Assembly (NCBI GenBank): GCA_020081605.1 | Contig: JAHREC010000009.1 | Coordinates: 5,674,537-5,738,536 of the forward strand | DNA: 64,000 nt | Reading direction: 5' to 3' | Source of the DNA: Albifimbria verrucaria | Taxonomy: Eukaryota; Ascomycota; Sordariomycetes; Hypocreales; Stachybotryaceae | Shown: piece by piece, positions 48,552-59,825 of the stretch | Numbering within the stretch: position 1 is the first letter of the stretch | Layout: each line of letters starts with the position of its first letter | Notes under the pieces: generated by a model | Seen by the model: only the letters and a program-made list of their open reading frames with translations | Databases searched by the model: none | Told to the model about the DNA's origin: nothing | Program-made: the position numbers and the translations under genes

Positions 48552-48939
48552 TCCTCCTTTCATACATTTGACCCTTTACCCTATACAATGTGGTAGAACA
48601 CGATTTCCATCTCGTCATTGAGGCTAATAGCTGGCTTGCATTGGGACGGGCAGCAGGAAACACGCCACGTCAAGTGCTGGTGGACGAATCGGATGTGTAG
48701 CTAGGTCAACATGGTTCAATTAAATTTTGCTTTGCCAAAAAGAAAAGGAAAGGAACTGCCAATGCTATTCATTCATTTATGGTCGCGTTCTTTACTAAGC
48801 CGATATGCTTGACACGTAGGAGACACCTTTCGCCCCGGGCGTAGCGAGATTTGCGTAGTCGTCAAGTCTTGGGTTAGGGTCAGTCTCTGTGAGTTACCTT
48901 AAAATAATACCACCATCAAGCAAATACCCACCCAACACC
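48552..48939. promoter_or_regulatory. Spacer between the two large genes, with a CCCCGGG element
   Basis: 388 bp. Contains TTTCGCCCCGGGC at 48828-48840, a half-copy of the palindrome found upstream of the DGQHR gene, about 100 bp before the next ATG, and one GGGTTAGGG at 48871. The element may mark promoters of this gene pair or be a repeat remnant. Confidence 0.4.
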
Positions 48940-51900
48940 ATGAGTACACGGGAACTCGAAACCAACAGCGTCATACTCGATGGTTCTCTTGACCAGGAGG
49001 GAGCCAGTTTTGTGTCGGGTAGTGGCAATCCAGAGCTTGAGGATGATGACCACGAGCAGAGTGCATACCCATCGCACGACAGCGCGGATGATGACTATTT
49101 AAGGGAGTCCGCGGTGGGCTCTGAGGATGGATCTGCGACAGCGGAGCGTGAATCACGCACATGGAGGATTGATCGCTCAAGAGGTACCTACCACTACAAA
49201 TGTAAGGAAAAGAGCCGTCCACCAATTTAGAGGGACAACACTGACATGCCGCATATACTCAGGTGATGAATTCATAGCGAAAACCAGGGCGCCTGAATTC
49301 AAAGGTGCTGAAGCGATCTCGATACTTCAACGACCATTCACCATGGATTATGGTAGCCGAAAAGCCGGCTCGCGACCCGCCAGCGACAAAGACAACTACT
49401 ATCAATATTCTACCTCGACTTCATTTGCATCGAGGAGCCCCATTGCAGCCGATCAGTCGGCGTAGCGATCGATTCTTCGATAACGTGACAATTTCCTTCC
49501 AGCATTGGCAAGCACCTTACAGCGTGAAACGAGGCAGTAATATATCGTTCGACCTGACAAACCGAACTTTTCGTGTTGCGGTGGCCGCGACGCGAGAGCA
49601 GTGGTTTATCGTTATGCACCCACACGACCCGGGAACGGCAATCGCAAACGTCGTGACGCAGCCAAGCATGGGACCGGCATGGTCAAACACCATGCCGAAG
49701 CGCTCGCGTCCTATATCAAATCAGTCTTCACGAGTGGCGAACTGCTTGGCGAAGGAATTGAGGCAGCATGGAAGCTGGGCGGTAGATCGTCTCAACAGAT
49801 AACGTACAATAAGTGGACCATGTTCCAGGAATTTTTCATGGACGGATGGGCCAGTTTCGTTGAAATGTATGCCCACGAAACGTTCTGGTCCGACAACCTT
49901 CCTGCTTTTCATGCATACGACTACGGCGCCAACATAGAGATGGAAGTGACCGAAGGAGTCAAAATCTCCCGCGGGAAACTCGCATACGACCGGATGATGA
50001 TGACGAAGACGACGACGACGAAGAAGAAGATGAGGATAGCGACGAGGAGCGAAGATACCAGGGCGATATGGAAGAAGAAAGCGAAGTTGATTCGGAGGAA
50101 GAGCAAGCAGTTGAGCCAAGCAGTCGTGATAACTCAAGTCTCTTCGTACAAGGCCCAAATGAGCAGATTGCAGGTGCCGCGAATGGCGCAACATCCAGGA
50201 GCCCGCTGGAATCGCAAGATGAACACTTCAGCCCCGGATTGCTCCAACTTCGTACGGAGTTAGAGCACAAATACAATTTAGATCACTTGACGAGTATATC
50301 CTATGCCGTTGCTACAAACTTGCACTGCACCACCGGCGGAGGTCAAGACCAGGACCAAGACCAGGTCTTTTGTCTTCTCGCAGACAGGAACTGTTTGGCT
50401 CGGGAATATGCTAGCTCTCGAGACTATACCTTTTATCCGCTGGGCTTCCACTCGGCATATGGCAATTTTTCATCACCAAAGCCGCCCGCCTTCCTCAAGA
50501 ACAATCTCCTGGCCATTATAGAGGACAACATGAGTTTTTCGAACCAGGGTGCTGATGTTGTATCCTTCGGCGAGTTTCAAGGATACTGCGCGCTAAAGTC
50601 CGTGTACCGCCATCGCGCCGATGCCCTTCTCGCAAGTCAAGGCTCAGCAACGGCAGCACTGACGGTACCAGAAGTCGACACCAAAGCCGCGGCCAAGGTT
50701 AGAGCCAAGCAAGCAAGACTTCTAGATCGGATACGAGGGCGGTTGACACCGGAGAACCCCGGTGCGTCGAAGCCATTTGAGAGAGAAGCCTTGCTTATCG
50801 AGAAAGCCATCGAGGCGGAAGAGTTCTCATATCGCTTCGAACAAGTGGTTACCGTACACGTCCAACGGCTCATAAAGGGACAGAAGAGTTTCTCTACCGT
50901 GTTACAGCCCATTGTCCAGATGAAGCGATATTTCTTAAAGGAGAAGCAATCGTATTCGTGGATTCTGCGGCGGTTTCTCCCTCCGGTTTTCCCTGGTGTT
51001 CTTATCGCGTTCGCTCGAACATTTAAGCTAGCCATCGAGGAGATGGAGCGACGATTTACCATGGCTGGATCGCGAGGTCTGGGGCTCGCAGCGTCAGAAG
51101 CTGTAGCTGCCCTGGACAGGCTGGGAAACTTTTGTCTGACAGGCGATCCTCGTATACTTCCATCACGGGTATTTAGATCACTCGGAACAATGGAAAGTCT
51201 ACAACACGGAGGATGGCCCTTTATCGACCCGGCGATGCTTGATTTTAGGGAAGGAGAAGGGGTCATACACATCGGCCAGTGGCCTCTCTTACAGGATGGC
51301 CGTCCGATGCTCATGCATGTAGCGTCGCTTGCATTTCACTATGGGACGTTCGTAGCGGCAAACCGCCACAGTCAGCTGTGGTTCTCCGAGCTTAGGGGTC
51401 AGTCCATCCAAGGGATATCGGGGGCCAGTCGGTTCTTAGAAAAAGTGCTAGCAGAGCTATGGATCCCTCAGATGTCAAACTTTATGGCCATTCAGTTTCA
51501 TAGAAAGTTGAACCGGGGTATACGAAGTGGTCGAGGTGAGCCTTCCATCAGAGCAGGTCAAGAACTGAAAGCTTGGGAAGATTGTCACGACCCGTTTCGA
51601 TGGAGGTAAGGATGAAAATTCACTGTCATGCTAGATCATATTGGCGATATTCGTTTATTGACATGTGAACCCGCCCAGGGCACTAGAGAACCTCCCCAGG
51701 ATTTGGTCATGCCGGATGGAGCTTCTGGCTCCTTGCGAGATATACCAACCAAAACCAGGCGAGACTTTGCACTGGAACTAGTCGAAGCATTACAGGGATC
51801 AGAGAGCATGGTTGCCGCCGCCTTCGCGCCAGCCCATTCCACCTGGTTTGCGACGATAAAGGCCGCCATTCAACACACACGCCCAGAAGTCGTCACAAAG

Positions 51901-52816
51901 ACCAATGGATAGATGGCCTCGCAGCTGCTATGCATTCGAGTGGCGTCGAATGGGTGCCAGGTCGACACCGACAAAGACTCACTCATCGGCGGATCGTGCG
52001 CTTAACGGGTTCGGTTCTTTCGACGGAAGTGCTCACGGCTCGGGCCGGCAGCTCAAAGCGATTAGCACTTGAGGCTGACTTTAAACACGAAAGTACCTTG
52101 CGGAAACGACCAAGGAAACAACGGATCAACTTTCAATGCGATATCCCGTTCCAGGATGTCCCGCCATTGATCCAGGCAGGCTTTGAGAGGCTACGGAAGC
52201 TTTTTGGAAAGAATGATGACGACCATAAAATTCTAGAACATTACCAGCAAGCTTACAATACCCTGCAAGGAATCCTTGGCACCAAAATGTGCGACCTGAT
52301 GCTAATGCTGGTCTTAACACTGAGCTCATCTTCGGTCACACCCCAAGTAGCACCTAAAGAACGATGTTTTAGTGGGGCACCAAAAACCAAACAGAAAGAA
52401 CAATCGCTGTTGGCAGCGAATATGGTGACGCGGATGCTTTGGTTCCTACAACCGAAAGACTTCCCATGGGGCGCTGAGGATCATGGCACGATCCTTCGTA
52501 TTTCGGAAATGACTAAGAAAATTGGTAAGTCCAGGAATCATAGGACAGTGATGTGATACGACTAACAAAGACACGATGTTACAGAGCATAAGGGGTCAGT
52601 AACCGGGTACTTCGCGAGATTGGGTGGATTCAAGTGGAAAAGCAACAGGACAGCCCGCGGAATAGCGAGTCAAAGCTAGCTCCTGCTAAAGACTTAGATG
52701 CATTGCACAATGAGCTGTCGCGCCTTCTCAAAGACGCCGAATCGTTTATTGCATGTGTGTTCAAGAGCAATGACCAGATATGGGTAGAGCGGTGTGGATC
52801 GATTATCCAGGATTAA
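48940..52816 (+). CDS. Very large uncharacterised protein with acidic tract (several frameshifts)
   Basis: No known domain recognised. From the ATG at 48940 the order is: an acidic/Ser-rich N-terminus (GNPELEDDDHEQSAY); an intron at about 49182-49261; a beta-rich part (FFDNVTISFQHWQAPYSVKR, TREQWFIVMHPHDPG); helical WTMFQEFFMDGWASFVEMYA; a run of Asp/Glu at about 49995-50100; and a long 500-codon open stretch (50068-51609) containing FLPPVFPGVLIAFARTFKLA, WPFIDPAMLDF, IHIGQWPLLQDGRPMLMHVA and FMAIQFHRKLNRG. More coding follows (51628-52550), then an intron starting GTAAGT near 52526 and a last exon to the stop at 52814-52816. Breaks of -1 type occur near 49625, 50005, 51610-51930 and 52605. 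Together about 1200 residues. Lies 388 bp behind the DGQHR gene on the same strand, so the two may work together. Confidence 0.5.
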
Positions 52817-53813
52817 TTGCACAATATAATCCAGAGCGTTCTTGGATACATTGCAAAACCCTCCGTTGCTTATTGCACGAGCATTGTCGATATCCCTTTA
52901 ACTGTCATTTCCTCCACCCTCATCTTGGTTTTGCTATTATCCTTGGTGTGTCAAAACCATTATCTTCCTAACAACCAGAGACACGGTATGAGAGACGGAT
53001 TGCTTATTGGTTGAGTATCCAGAGGTAACTCCCAGCATTACCCTTGTTTGACCTTGTTGCCTGCCACGGCCGTGTGTTTCCCTCCAGTATCATCTTCACC
53101 CTCCACACAATTATCAGTATCGTTATGCTCGTCAAGGACAATGGGGTTATATCTCGTGCTTCCAGGCCTATCCAAGTCATTTGATGGCTTGTTTATGGGC
53201 AGCCTACTTGGGGGCGGAGGGCCCCTAAAGCGAGGTCTAGACGATCCGTCGCTCATATCCCTTCGAAGGTGGTTTTCAGTACGAAATCGATAGTAAAAAT
53301 AACAAGGTTACTTAATAGCATGATTCACCAAGTAAGACAGGACGAGGAACATGTCACCGGATAGTGAGCTAGGAAAGAATTAAAATTCGGGCGATTTGTC
53401 GGTGATGGATAGCCATGATAAAATTGACCAATCAGCATTGGTCATTCTCCGCCGCGTGCTACAGACATCCTTTTCCCCTAAGTTATATACATAATATTTG
53501 TCAGTATACTTCACATCCATCTAAATGTTGGACAGGGGGATCTAGCCATTGCATTTCCTTCCCACAGCACCACCACGTGCTGAGTGGCTCAGGCTGAAGC
53601 GAGGATCCACCACCAGCCAGGATATTAAATTGCTTGGCTGTTGGTTCTGCCACAAATTTACATAACCAACAGCCATTAATGCCTCGGCCTCGCCGTTTCA
53701 ATTGACACCTTAAGCCCCTTAACCTACTTTGGTAGGCAACTCTATTACTTGTATGCCCTGAATACCGACACCCTTCTTTACCCAACCGCATTTGCTTACT
53801 GTCCTACCTAGCT
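52817..53813. other. About 1 kb without a supported gene
   Basis: Contains 60-80-codon frames on both strands with no recognisable domain. The right part should be the promoter of the glycosyltransferase gene. Confidence 0.45.
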
Positions 53814-55555
53814 ATGGTAGGGTGGATCGGCCGCCTAGAGGCCCCGCATAGTGTGTATTGGTCGGCGAAAGCCACGAGAGCCTGCACCCTAGCGAAGGCA
53901 TTAATCCAGTCAACCTGGGGCATACGGAGCTCCTTCTCAAGAGCTCTCAAGCTTGTTGTGCTTATTGCCGTTCTTTTGATAGCATATTGGAACTTACCAT
54001 CAACGAGACCGTATACCACAGACTTGCTTCTAAAAACATCTGATTTAAAAGATGTATCCGCTGTCAAGCCGAAACTTTCGGGCGGTGATCAAGCCAAACC
54101 CATCAACACCAGCGCACATGGCGCACGGCCGTCATCGAGCCACGTTATGAATTGCAATGTTGATACGGACAGGCTTCGTGAGATAAGTGACAGATACAAG
54201 CTGGACGATCAAGTCGAGTATTTGAGACGCTACATCAGCTTCACGCGCAAGCCCATCGAGCGTCAATCTTATACTTCGCTACCGCAGAACCTCCTGTCAT
54301 CAGGTAATGACGCCGAAGGCTTCCGGGTGGTGGATCTGCTGAGTGGCCACGACCAGGAAGAGAAATGCAGCGAACCCTTGGAGGTTTCCGTCCCGGAGTC
54401 GCCTTTCCCGGCCGATGCTGATCTCTCCGACTTCATATTCGCCATTTCCACCACATACAAGCGCCTCAGCGACCCTTCGATGATCCAAGAGTGGGCCTAC
54501 TGGCTAACCGACAGCAAAGGCAGGTCTAACGGAGGCAAGCTCCTCCTTCGCCTCCTTGACGTCACGGATGCGGAGCTTACGGAGGTCGCGCAACGACTTG
54601 CCGATGCCGGTATCGATTCCGAAGTGAGCGGGTGGGATAGCCGGATAGAGAAGGAGATGGCTGTCCGGTACCTCAACCTGGTGCCTATGCTTTACTCCCA
54701 CAAAGACTCCCGAACAGGAAGTGGCTGGTCTTGTGCGATGACGACACCTTCTTCACGGCGATGAATGGCCTCGTCGAGCGGTTCAAGCAGTATGATCATA
54801 CAAGGCTGTTATATATCGGCACCTTATCCGAGGACGTTACGGCCGTGAAGGTGCACGGCTCCCAAGCTTTTGGAGGCGGTGGAGTCTTCCTCAGCCGTCC
54901 TTTGGCGGGTATCGTTTCCAGTCGCATTGACGCTTGCCGGACGAGGGCCAAGATCAAGCAGTCCAACACCGGCTGGGGTCCTCAGGGAGACATTCTCCTT
55001 CGTAAGTGCATATGCGAGAACACCGACATACGTCTCACGCACCTGAAGGACCTCTGGCAGCTCGATCTTGTAGGAGACGCATCGGGTTTCTACGAAGGCG
55101 GATTTAAGCCGTACAGCATTCATCATTTCAAGAGAGGCGACAAGTGGCACTCGGCCAACCCGCTAAATACCACCAAGATATCCTATACGTGCGGCGAGGA
55201 CTGCCCGTTTCAGCGCTTCGTTACTGCGGACAACTTCATCATCTCCAACGGTTATAGCATTGCGCACTACCCCGATGGGATCGACTTCGACCTGAGTCAG
55301 GTGGAGCGTACATTTCGCCCGCTGTTCGAGGAGCATGTGTGGAACTTCGACTACACGTATGGCCCTCAGCGCCCCTCGCTCCTCAAAACGGGTAAGAAGA
55401 TTGCTTGGGAGCTTCGTGACTCGCAAGTCATGGAGGACAGGTCCGTGTTACAGGTATATGTTCGAAAGAAGGATGATGAGCGATGGATGGTAGAGAAGAA
55501 AAGGCCCATGAAGGCACTTGATGGTATTATTGAGCTTGTGTGGGTGCCGAGCTGA
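53814..55555 (+). CDS. Fringe-like (DUF604-type) glycosyltransferase, type II membrane protein (one frameshift)
   Basis: Golgi-type glycosyltransferase related to Fringe/beta-1,3-galactosyltransferases (fungal DUF604 group), which transfer a sugar from a nucleotide donor with a metal bound by a DxD motif. Topology: cytosolic N-terminus, signal anchor at about residues 44-59 (ALKLVVLIAVLLIAYW), stem, catalytic domain. The DxD is in VLCDDDTFFTAMNGL. Also seen: LLYIGTLSEDV, QAFGGGGVFLSRPLA (conserved GGAG.-type loop), a NTGWGPQGDILLRKCI block (acidic catalytic region) and YEGGFKPYSIHHFK. The frame breaks once near 54717 (one base lost before KWLVLCDDD). Single exon, about 580 residues. The acceptor and product are unknown. 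Confidence 0.82.
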
Positions 55556-56028
55556 ACGAAAGCTGCTGTTCTTAAAAATTGGGCTATGGATTTTCAACTT
55601 CACAGATTACTGTATTTAGTCACACACTGGAAGGGATATGGGACTTGTAGGGAATGAGGTAGCAGAGTTCTATAATGTTTAACTAAGTATGCAAGGCAAC
55701 CTGTTACCCTCCGCAGTCAAGGTGATCGCAAGAGGAACGTCGGACCAGGCTGGCATATATTCCAAGCGCTCAAGCCACCATATCGAACCTTTACTCGATC
55801 CTGGATGTGTCGAATTTGGCGGGAACATCGTCGGAGGAACCGTTCGAAGCTGCGATTCGGAGACTGTAGACGAAGAATACGAACATTAGCAGGTAGACTC
55901 TTTGGAAGCGCGAGGGGTCAAGCGAGGGGTTAAGCGAGGGAGGATGCCATGTTATGACTCGGAGGATGGTAGCGGAAAAGCTGGTACTAACTACCATGGT
56001 CATTAGCAAAAGCACTTATGGTTCAAGC
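55556..56028. other. Intergenic between convergent genes
   Basis: The minus strand here may carry a second exon of the small secreted protein (a GTATGT donor at about 56047 and a CTACAG acceptor near 55862 are present), but the phase does not settle which frame would be used. Otherwise nothing is seen. Confidence 0.4.
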
Positions 56029-56480
56029 CTATGGGACGTAAGAGGCACATACCATTTCATCATAGGAAGATTCAGTCAATTCGGAAAGATCATATTGAGC
56101 CCCGTCTCCAAAGACCAAGAGAGATGGCCTTACGGTCTCAACAACAGCATCGTCCGTGGAGCGCTTAGAGACGAAGCCATAGCCAGAGCCACCAAAGTCA
56201 GAGTTGAACAGGCTAACTGCGGTAGCGCCGTTGCTCTGCTTGACCTCGGCCAGCGAGCCACACTGGGGGCCTCTGTGGCCACGGCACTGGATGTTCCAGT
56301 TCCTGGGGATCTCTCTGAAGTCAAGGCTGTTGAAGGGCTCCCTCCTGCAGCAGTGGAGCAGCAGACGTTGGGGTTTATGTTACGGCAAGCAACGTAGTTG
56401 CTGCCGCCCCTCCAACCGAGGTAGAGGTCGATTGCGTTGACACTGGCGGCAAGGCCAAGGATAAGGGGAAGGAAGAGCAT
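56029..56480 (-). CDS. Small secreted cysteine-containing protein (one frameshift)
   Basis: ATG at 56480 starts a clear signal peptide (MLFLPLILGLAASVNA) followed by IDLYLGWRGGSNYVACRN, CCSTAAGG, then, after a -1 break near 56343 (G-run one short), IQCRGHRGPQCGSLAEVK and FGGSGYGFVS. Six cysteines in the mature part could form three disulfides. No enzyme motif is visible. It resembles the small secreted proteins of unknown role common in ascomycete accessory regions. The annotated end is the stop met when the possible GTATGT donor near 56047 is not spliced; splicing would replace the last residues. Confidence 0.6.
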
Positions 56481-57399
56481 GTTGGCAAAGGGTGCGGACG
56501 ATTGGATGATTGGATGGTCGGATGGTCAGGTGAGGGCTAAGGAGATGAGTCGGGCTGGAGATTGGAAGGAGGGAAATCGGCCACCTCTTTATAGTTTTAC
56601 GCGGAACAGTGTACTGTGCCTTTATCCCATTGAACCCCGGCCTGGAAGAGCGGAAAGAGCGGGAGGTGGCTGTCTCGACTAGCCCGAAAGCCCTCGCCTA
56701 CGATGATCCTATATGCTGTTGGTATCCATATCCAGGAATCCTAACCGAGCCCATGCAAGAGCCGGGAGGTCCTAGGAATATTTGACAATTTACTGTTGGG
56801 TCGTTATCTCATCGTTTCGTTCTCTTATGCAGTTGGCTCCCCGCTACCCTGTAAATGTGCCTGGGTGAGTACCCGGACGATGCGGTCGCAACCAATAGGG
56901 TGCCCACGGGGTTCCATACCAAGAACGATTGTGTATGCGGTTGGCCCTGCAATAGGACGCCGACATCACACAAAGGTCCGACTGTGCCAGCTAGAATAAA
57001 AGGAACTCACGTAGTGACCCTCGCCAGTCCGAATTCCCGGGTTTGCTTCCCACCAATGCTTTTAAATAAGGTTGGTTCACAGCCCATAGGCCACCACTCA
57101 TTGGCTTGGTGGCCACGAACCCTGCAAACCCCCACCCTCACGCAGCAGCTTCATTTGTACAACCCGGAATTTAACGAGGCTGTCTGACGCCTTGGCGAAC
57201 GATTGGGTTACTGCTTTATGAATGGTCAAACCATACCACGCCGCATATCCCTCCCCTCCTTTATGCAGCCTCTGGAAAACCAAACGATGGGACAAAGGTT
57301 AAAGTGGTGTTGAGGTCTAGTCACTGAAGCTCAATATATAAATGCATGGTATAAGCAGCGTTTGAAATTGTGATGTGAAACCCCTTACACAGATGGGAA
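56481..57399. other. Intergenic, no supported gene
   Basis: About 0.9 kb. Plus-strand frames at 56796-57187 have no recognisable domain. It includes the upstream region of the secreted protein and of the RNase H relic. Confidence 0.45.
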
Positions 57400-57894
57400 A
57401 TGCATCTAGATTGCATAGTCATTGCCGTCGATGGTGTGTGCCGGTACAATGGAACACCAACAGCCAGAATGGCTGCAGGTGTGTTTGTCGAGGAATACTC
57501 GAATACAATAAAGCGTCATTATCGAGAGTGTTCGCACGACGAATCAGGTGGCAGAACTTCAGGCTGCCATTATTGCGCTTCAAGTGGCCCATGCGATATA
57601 CAAAAAGAACGGTTTGGGGGTAAGAGGCTGGATCTAGTAGTGATCAAAGCAGATTCAGCATATGTGGTAGACGGGATCACGGACTGGGTTCCGAACCGGT
57701 GGGTATGAAAAGACAGGGTTTATTGGACAGCAAAGCAGAAAATAGTTCGTAACTCGGACCTTTTCAAGGAATTAGATAAGTGGATTGATACGCTTCGTAA
57801 AGTCGGTGTGGAGGTTTTGTTTTGGCATGTAGCGCGAGAGCACAATGAGCAAGCAGACGCGTTGACAAATAGCGCGTTAGAAGAGGCATCTTAG
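57400..57894 (+). pseudogene. RNase H-domain relic (three -1 shifts and a nonsense codon)
   Basis: The RNase H fold (cleaves RNA in RNA-DNA hybrids) is recognisable by all four acidic positions: AVDGVCRYNG (first Asp), QVAELQAAIIALQ (Glu, second register), VIKADSAYVVDGI (Asp) and FWHVAREHNEQADALTN (last His/Asp). These blocks lie in order but in registers 1, 0/2, 1, 1, implying three single-base losses between about 57495 and 57625. An in-frame TGA at 57706 stands where a Trp codon is expected (NRWV then KDRVYWTAKQ). Unlike the other genes there is a true nonsense change, so a decayed copy is likely. Stand-alone fungal RNase H genes of this size exist; derivation from a non-LTR element is another possibility. 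Confidence 0.7.
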
Positions 57895-58127
57895 TTGTCT
57901 GCTGCATTGAGGAAGCGTATTCGAAGCTTGCACGACGGTCTGTCGTAGAGTCTGACTTCAAGGGCACTGTATGTTTGTGGTCCGGTGGTTTATATATATT
58001 CCGGACCGCGATTTCGCATGTCTCATATGCATCGACTTCTTCCTTCTCTCCCTTCTTTTCCTCTCCCTCGAGAAAGTAGCGAACATCATCCTCGCCACCA
58101 AGAACCGGATAGCGAACCATTACAGCA
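57895..58127. other. Short spacer
   Basis: Between the RNase H relic and the next gene. Continues 20 codons of RNase H-like C-terminus in frame after the stop, then nothing. Confidence 0.4.
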
Positions 58128-59093
58128 ATGGCGAAGAAGAAGAGGACGGCAGCTCAGAAGGCGGCAGAAGCGGCAAGGACATTCGCAGAACAGGGAGCAA
58201 ACATGGAAATCGCATCTAATACGTCCTACGAAGAAACGCACGAGCGAGAAGAGCCCGTTTCGCCTCGCGAGGAGGGGGCTCAGCCTCCCAAAGGACACGA
58301 TGAAGGGTCACGGAGCAAGCGACGATAGAACTGCGAACGGCATCGATCAGAACGAAGACCGTATAGCGAGTATGGCTGCGTCGATGGCACGGGGTGAAGG
58401 TATGGGTCTGTATATGAGAGCTCGTCGTTTGAAGACCTAACCAAAGCCAGTGCCAGTGGGCCATGAAAGAAATTTCCTAGGTCGAGCCTTCCTACCATTC
58501 CGCTTACAGTATGAGTTTTTCGGAACTGTGCGATGTATGATGGAAGAAGCATGCTTTTATACGCCAAAGCAGTGTTGGCAGATACGCTAAAGGAGCGCGG
58601 ATGGGATTGCGCAGCGTCGGCTAATCTTGAATCGTGGGCGGTTCTATGGAAAGAGCATCGATACCGTTTCCCCAGATGGATAAGCGACGAAGACTTCGAG
58701 GATCTAATACAGGCAATGAACACCATACAAAAATATCAGCGGAGCGTGAGGAAGTCGACGCGGGTGAAATGAGGCGTCTGTTAAAACAGAGCCATCGACT
58801 TCTAACCCTACTCGGACAAAATGGTTATGTTCCTTCTCTAGTATCGCTGTATCAAAGTGGGGAACGATGCCTGGTGAGGTTGCATGATGAGGTGGAAATT
58901 TGCTTCCTGCAGGGACTCAGAAGACCTCAAGGGTATCGCAGCGCAGAAGATCAAGTTAGAAAAGGAGGAAGCGGTTATAAAGGCGGATATCGAAGAAAGC
59001 ATTAAAATATCTACGGCAACAGCAGCCCAGGAGTTAGACAAGGCTATACATGGAATCCGTATGGATCGGCTTTACCAGAAAAAAATAATATAA
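58128..59093 (+). CDS. Uncharacterised basic/coiled-coil protein (frameshifts)
   Basis: No known domain. Starts MAKKKRTAAQKAAEAARTFA, a Lys/Ala-rich helix, then an acidic linker (ETHEREEPVSPREEGAQ). A likely intron at 58401-58482 (GTATGG...CTAACC...CCTAG) joins to LLYAKAVLADTLKERGWDC and RFPRWISDEDFEDLIQAM. Then follow EVDAGEMRRLLKQSHRLLTLL and, in another register, a C-terminal coiled coil (IKLEKEEAVIKADIEESIK) to the stop at 59091-59093. At least three register changes occur (near 58325, 58537, 58735 and 58905). Lies just after the RNase H relic on the same strand; whether the two are functionally linked is unknown. Confidence 0.45.
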
Positions 59094-59345
59094 TAGTACT
59101 GTCACCCACTAGATTATATACAGTGGGGCATGGGGCTTAGGTAATCCTGCCGTTTAATTGACAAGAGCTAAGCTCGCTTTTTATTGTATTAATGTTAAGT
59201 TTCTTCAGCACTTTCCATTCTTGGGAGGTAGCAAACACTTAAGCGGCTGGGGGTTAAGGTTAGGTTGGGTTTATATACTCTAGGGCCGACTTAATGCTGC
59301 TTTCTTTTTCACTAAACACAACCAATGTATATCAGGCTATCGTAG
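59094..59345. other. Short convergent spacer
   Basis: Contains one telomere-like GGGGGTTAAGGTTAGGTTGGG at about 59248. No gene. Confidence 0.4.
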
Positions 59346-59825
59346 CTAATAGAAAATGTTGCTTAACAGGGAAATGTCTCCTGCAGCCGATGCCATCCAC
59401 ATACTCCCCCAATCATGGCACTCCAAGCCACTACCAAGAGGAGTATCTACTAAACGATAAGATATAGCACCTTCCGGTTGCATTTGATCGTCGACTGCGA
59501 TTCTTATGCCACCTGGTAGATGGCCTTTGAGATTGACAATCTTCTCCTTTATGTCTGTATAATAAAGGGATGTGAGTTTGCATTTATGATCGAAAAGTGC
59601 AAACGTGCGATATTGTGTGAAGGTTGGATATGGTTTCCCCGTTGCCATATAGAGAGTACATTGCCCTTCCTCTGCAAAAGTGCAACGAGGCCAATTCCAG
59701 ACTGGGGTGCGCTGGTTAAGATGACCATGGACTTCGCCAGTTTGAGTTATCGGTGTGGCAATAGCGCCTAGGAGACTCAACGGGATAAAGGCAAGAGAAA
59801 GTATATATTTTAAAGATAGATGCAT
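59346..59825 (-). CDS. Small secreted protein, intact
   Basis: The ATG at 59825 begins a signal peptide (SLKYILSLAFIPLSLLGAIA, cut probably after ATP or ITQ); the extra upstream codons lack an ATG. The mature ~135 residues contain four cysteines (RCTFAEEGQC, DHKCK, LECHDW), enough for two disulfides, and aromatic-rich segments (PVWNWPRC, YPTFTQYRTFALF). The Pro-Val-Trp-Asn-Trp-Pro-Arg-Cys start and paired cysteines resemble small secreted proteins of fungi, but no family is recognised. One exon, no frame break. It may be an effector-like protein; this is inference from size, secretion and subtelomeric position only. Confidence 0.65.
   Translation of the reverse strand: MHLSLKYILSLAFIPLSLLGAIATPITQTGEVHGHLNQRTPVWNWPRCTFAEEGQCTLYMATGKPYPTFTQYRTFALFDHKCKLTSLYYTDIKEKIVNLKGHLPGGIRIAVDDQMQPEGAISYRLVDTPLGSGLECHDWGSMWMASAAGDISLLSNIFY

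Noticed and set aside
49921..50276. Ser-rich and Phe/Val-rich minus-strand frames
   Set aside because: Complement of the Asp/Glu-coding GAC/GAA repeats of the large plus-strand gene.
50637..51314. 225-codon minus-strand open frame
   Set aside because: Lies wholly inside the 500-codon plus-strand open stretch, which has better protein-like composition and flanking continuity.
57764..58120. 118-codon minus-strand open frame
   Set aside because: Antisense to the RNase H C-terminal blocks; no motif of its own.
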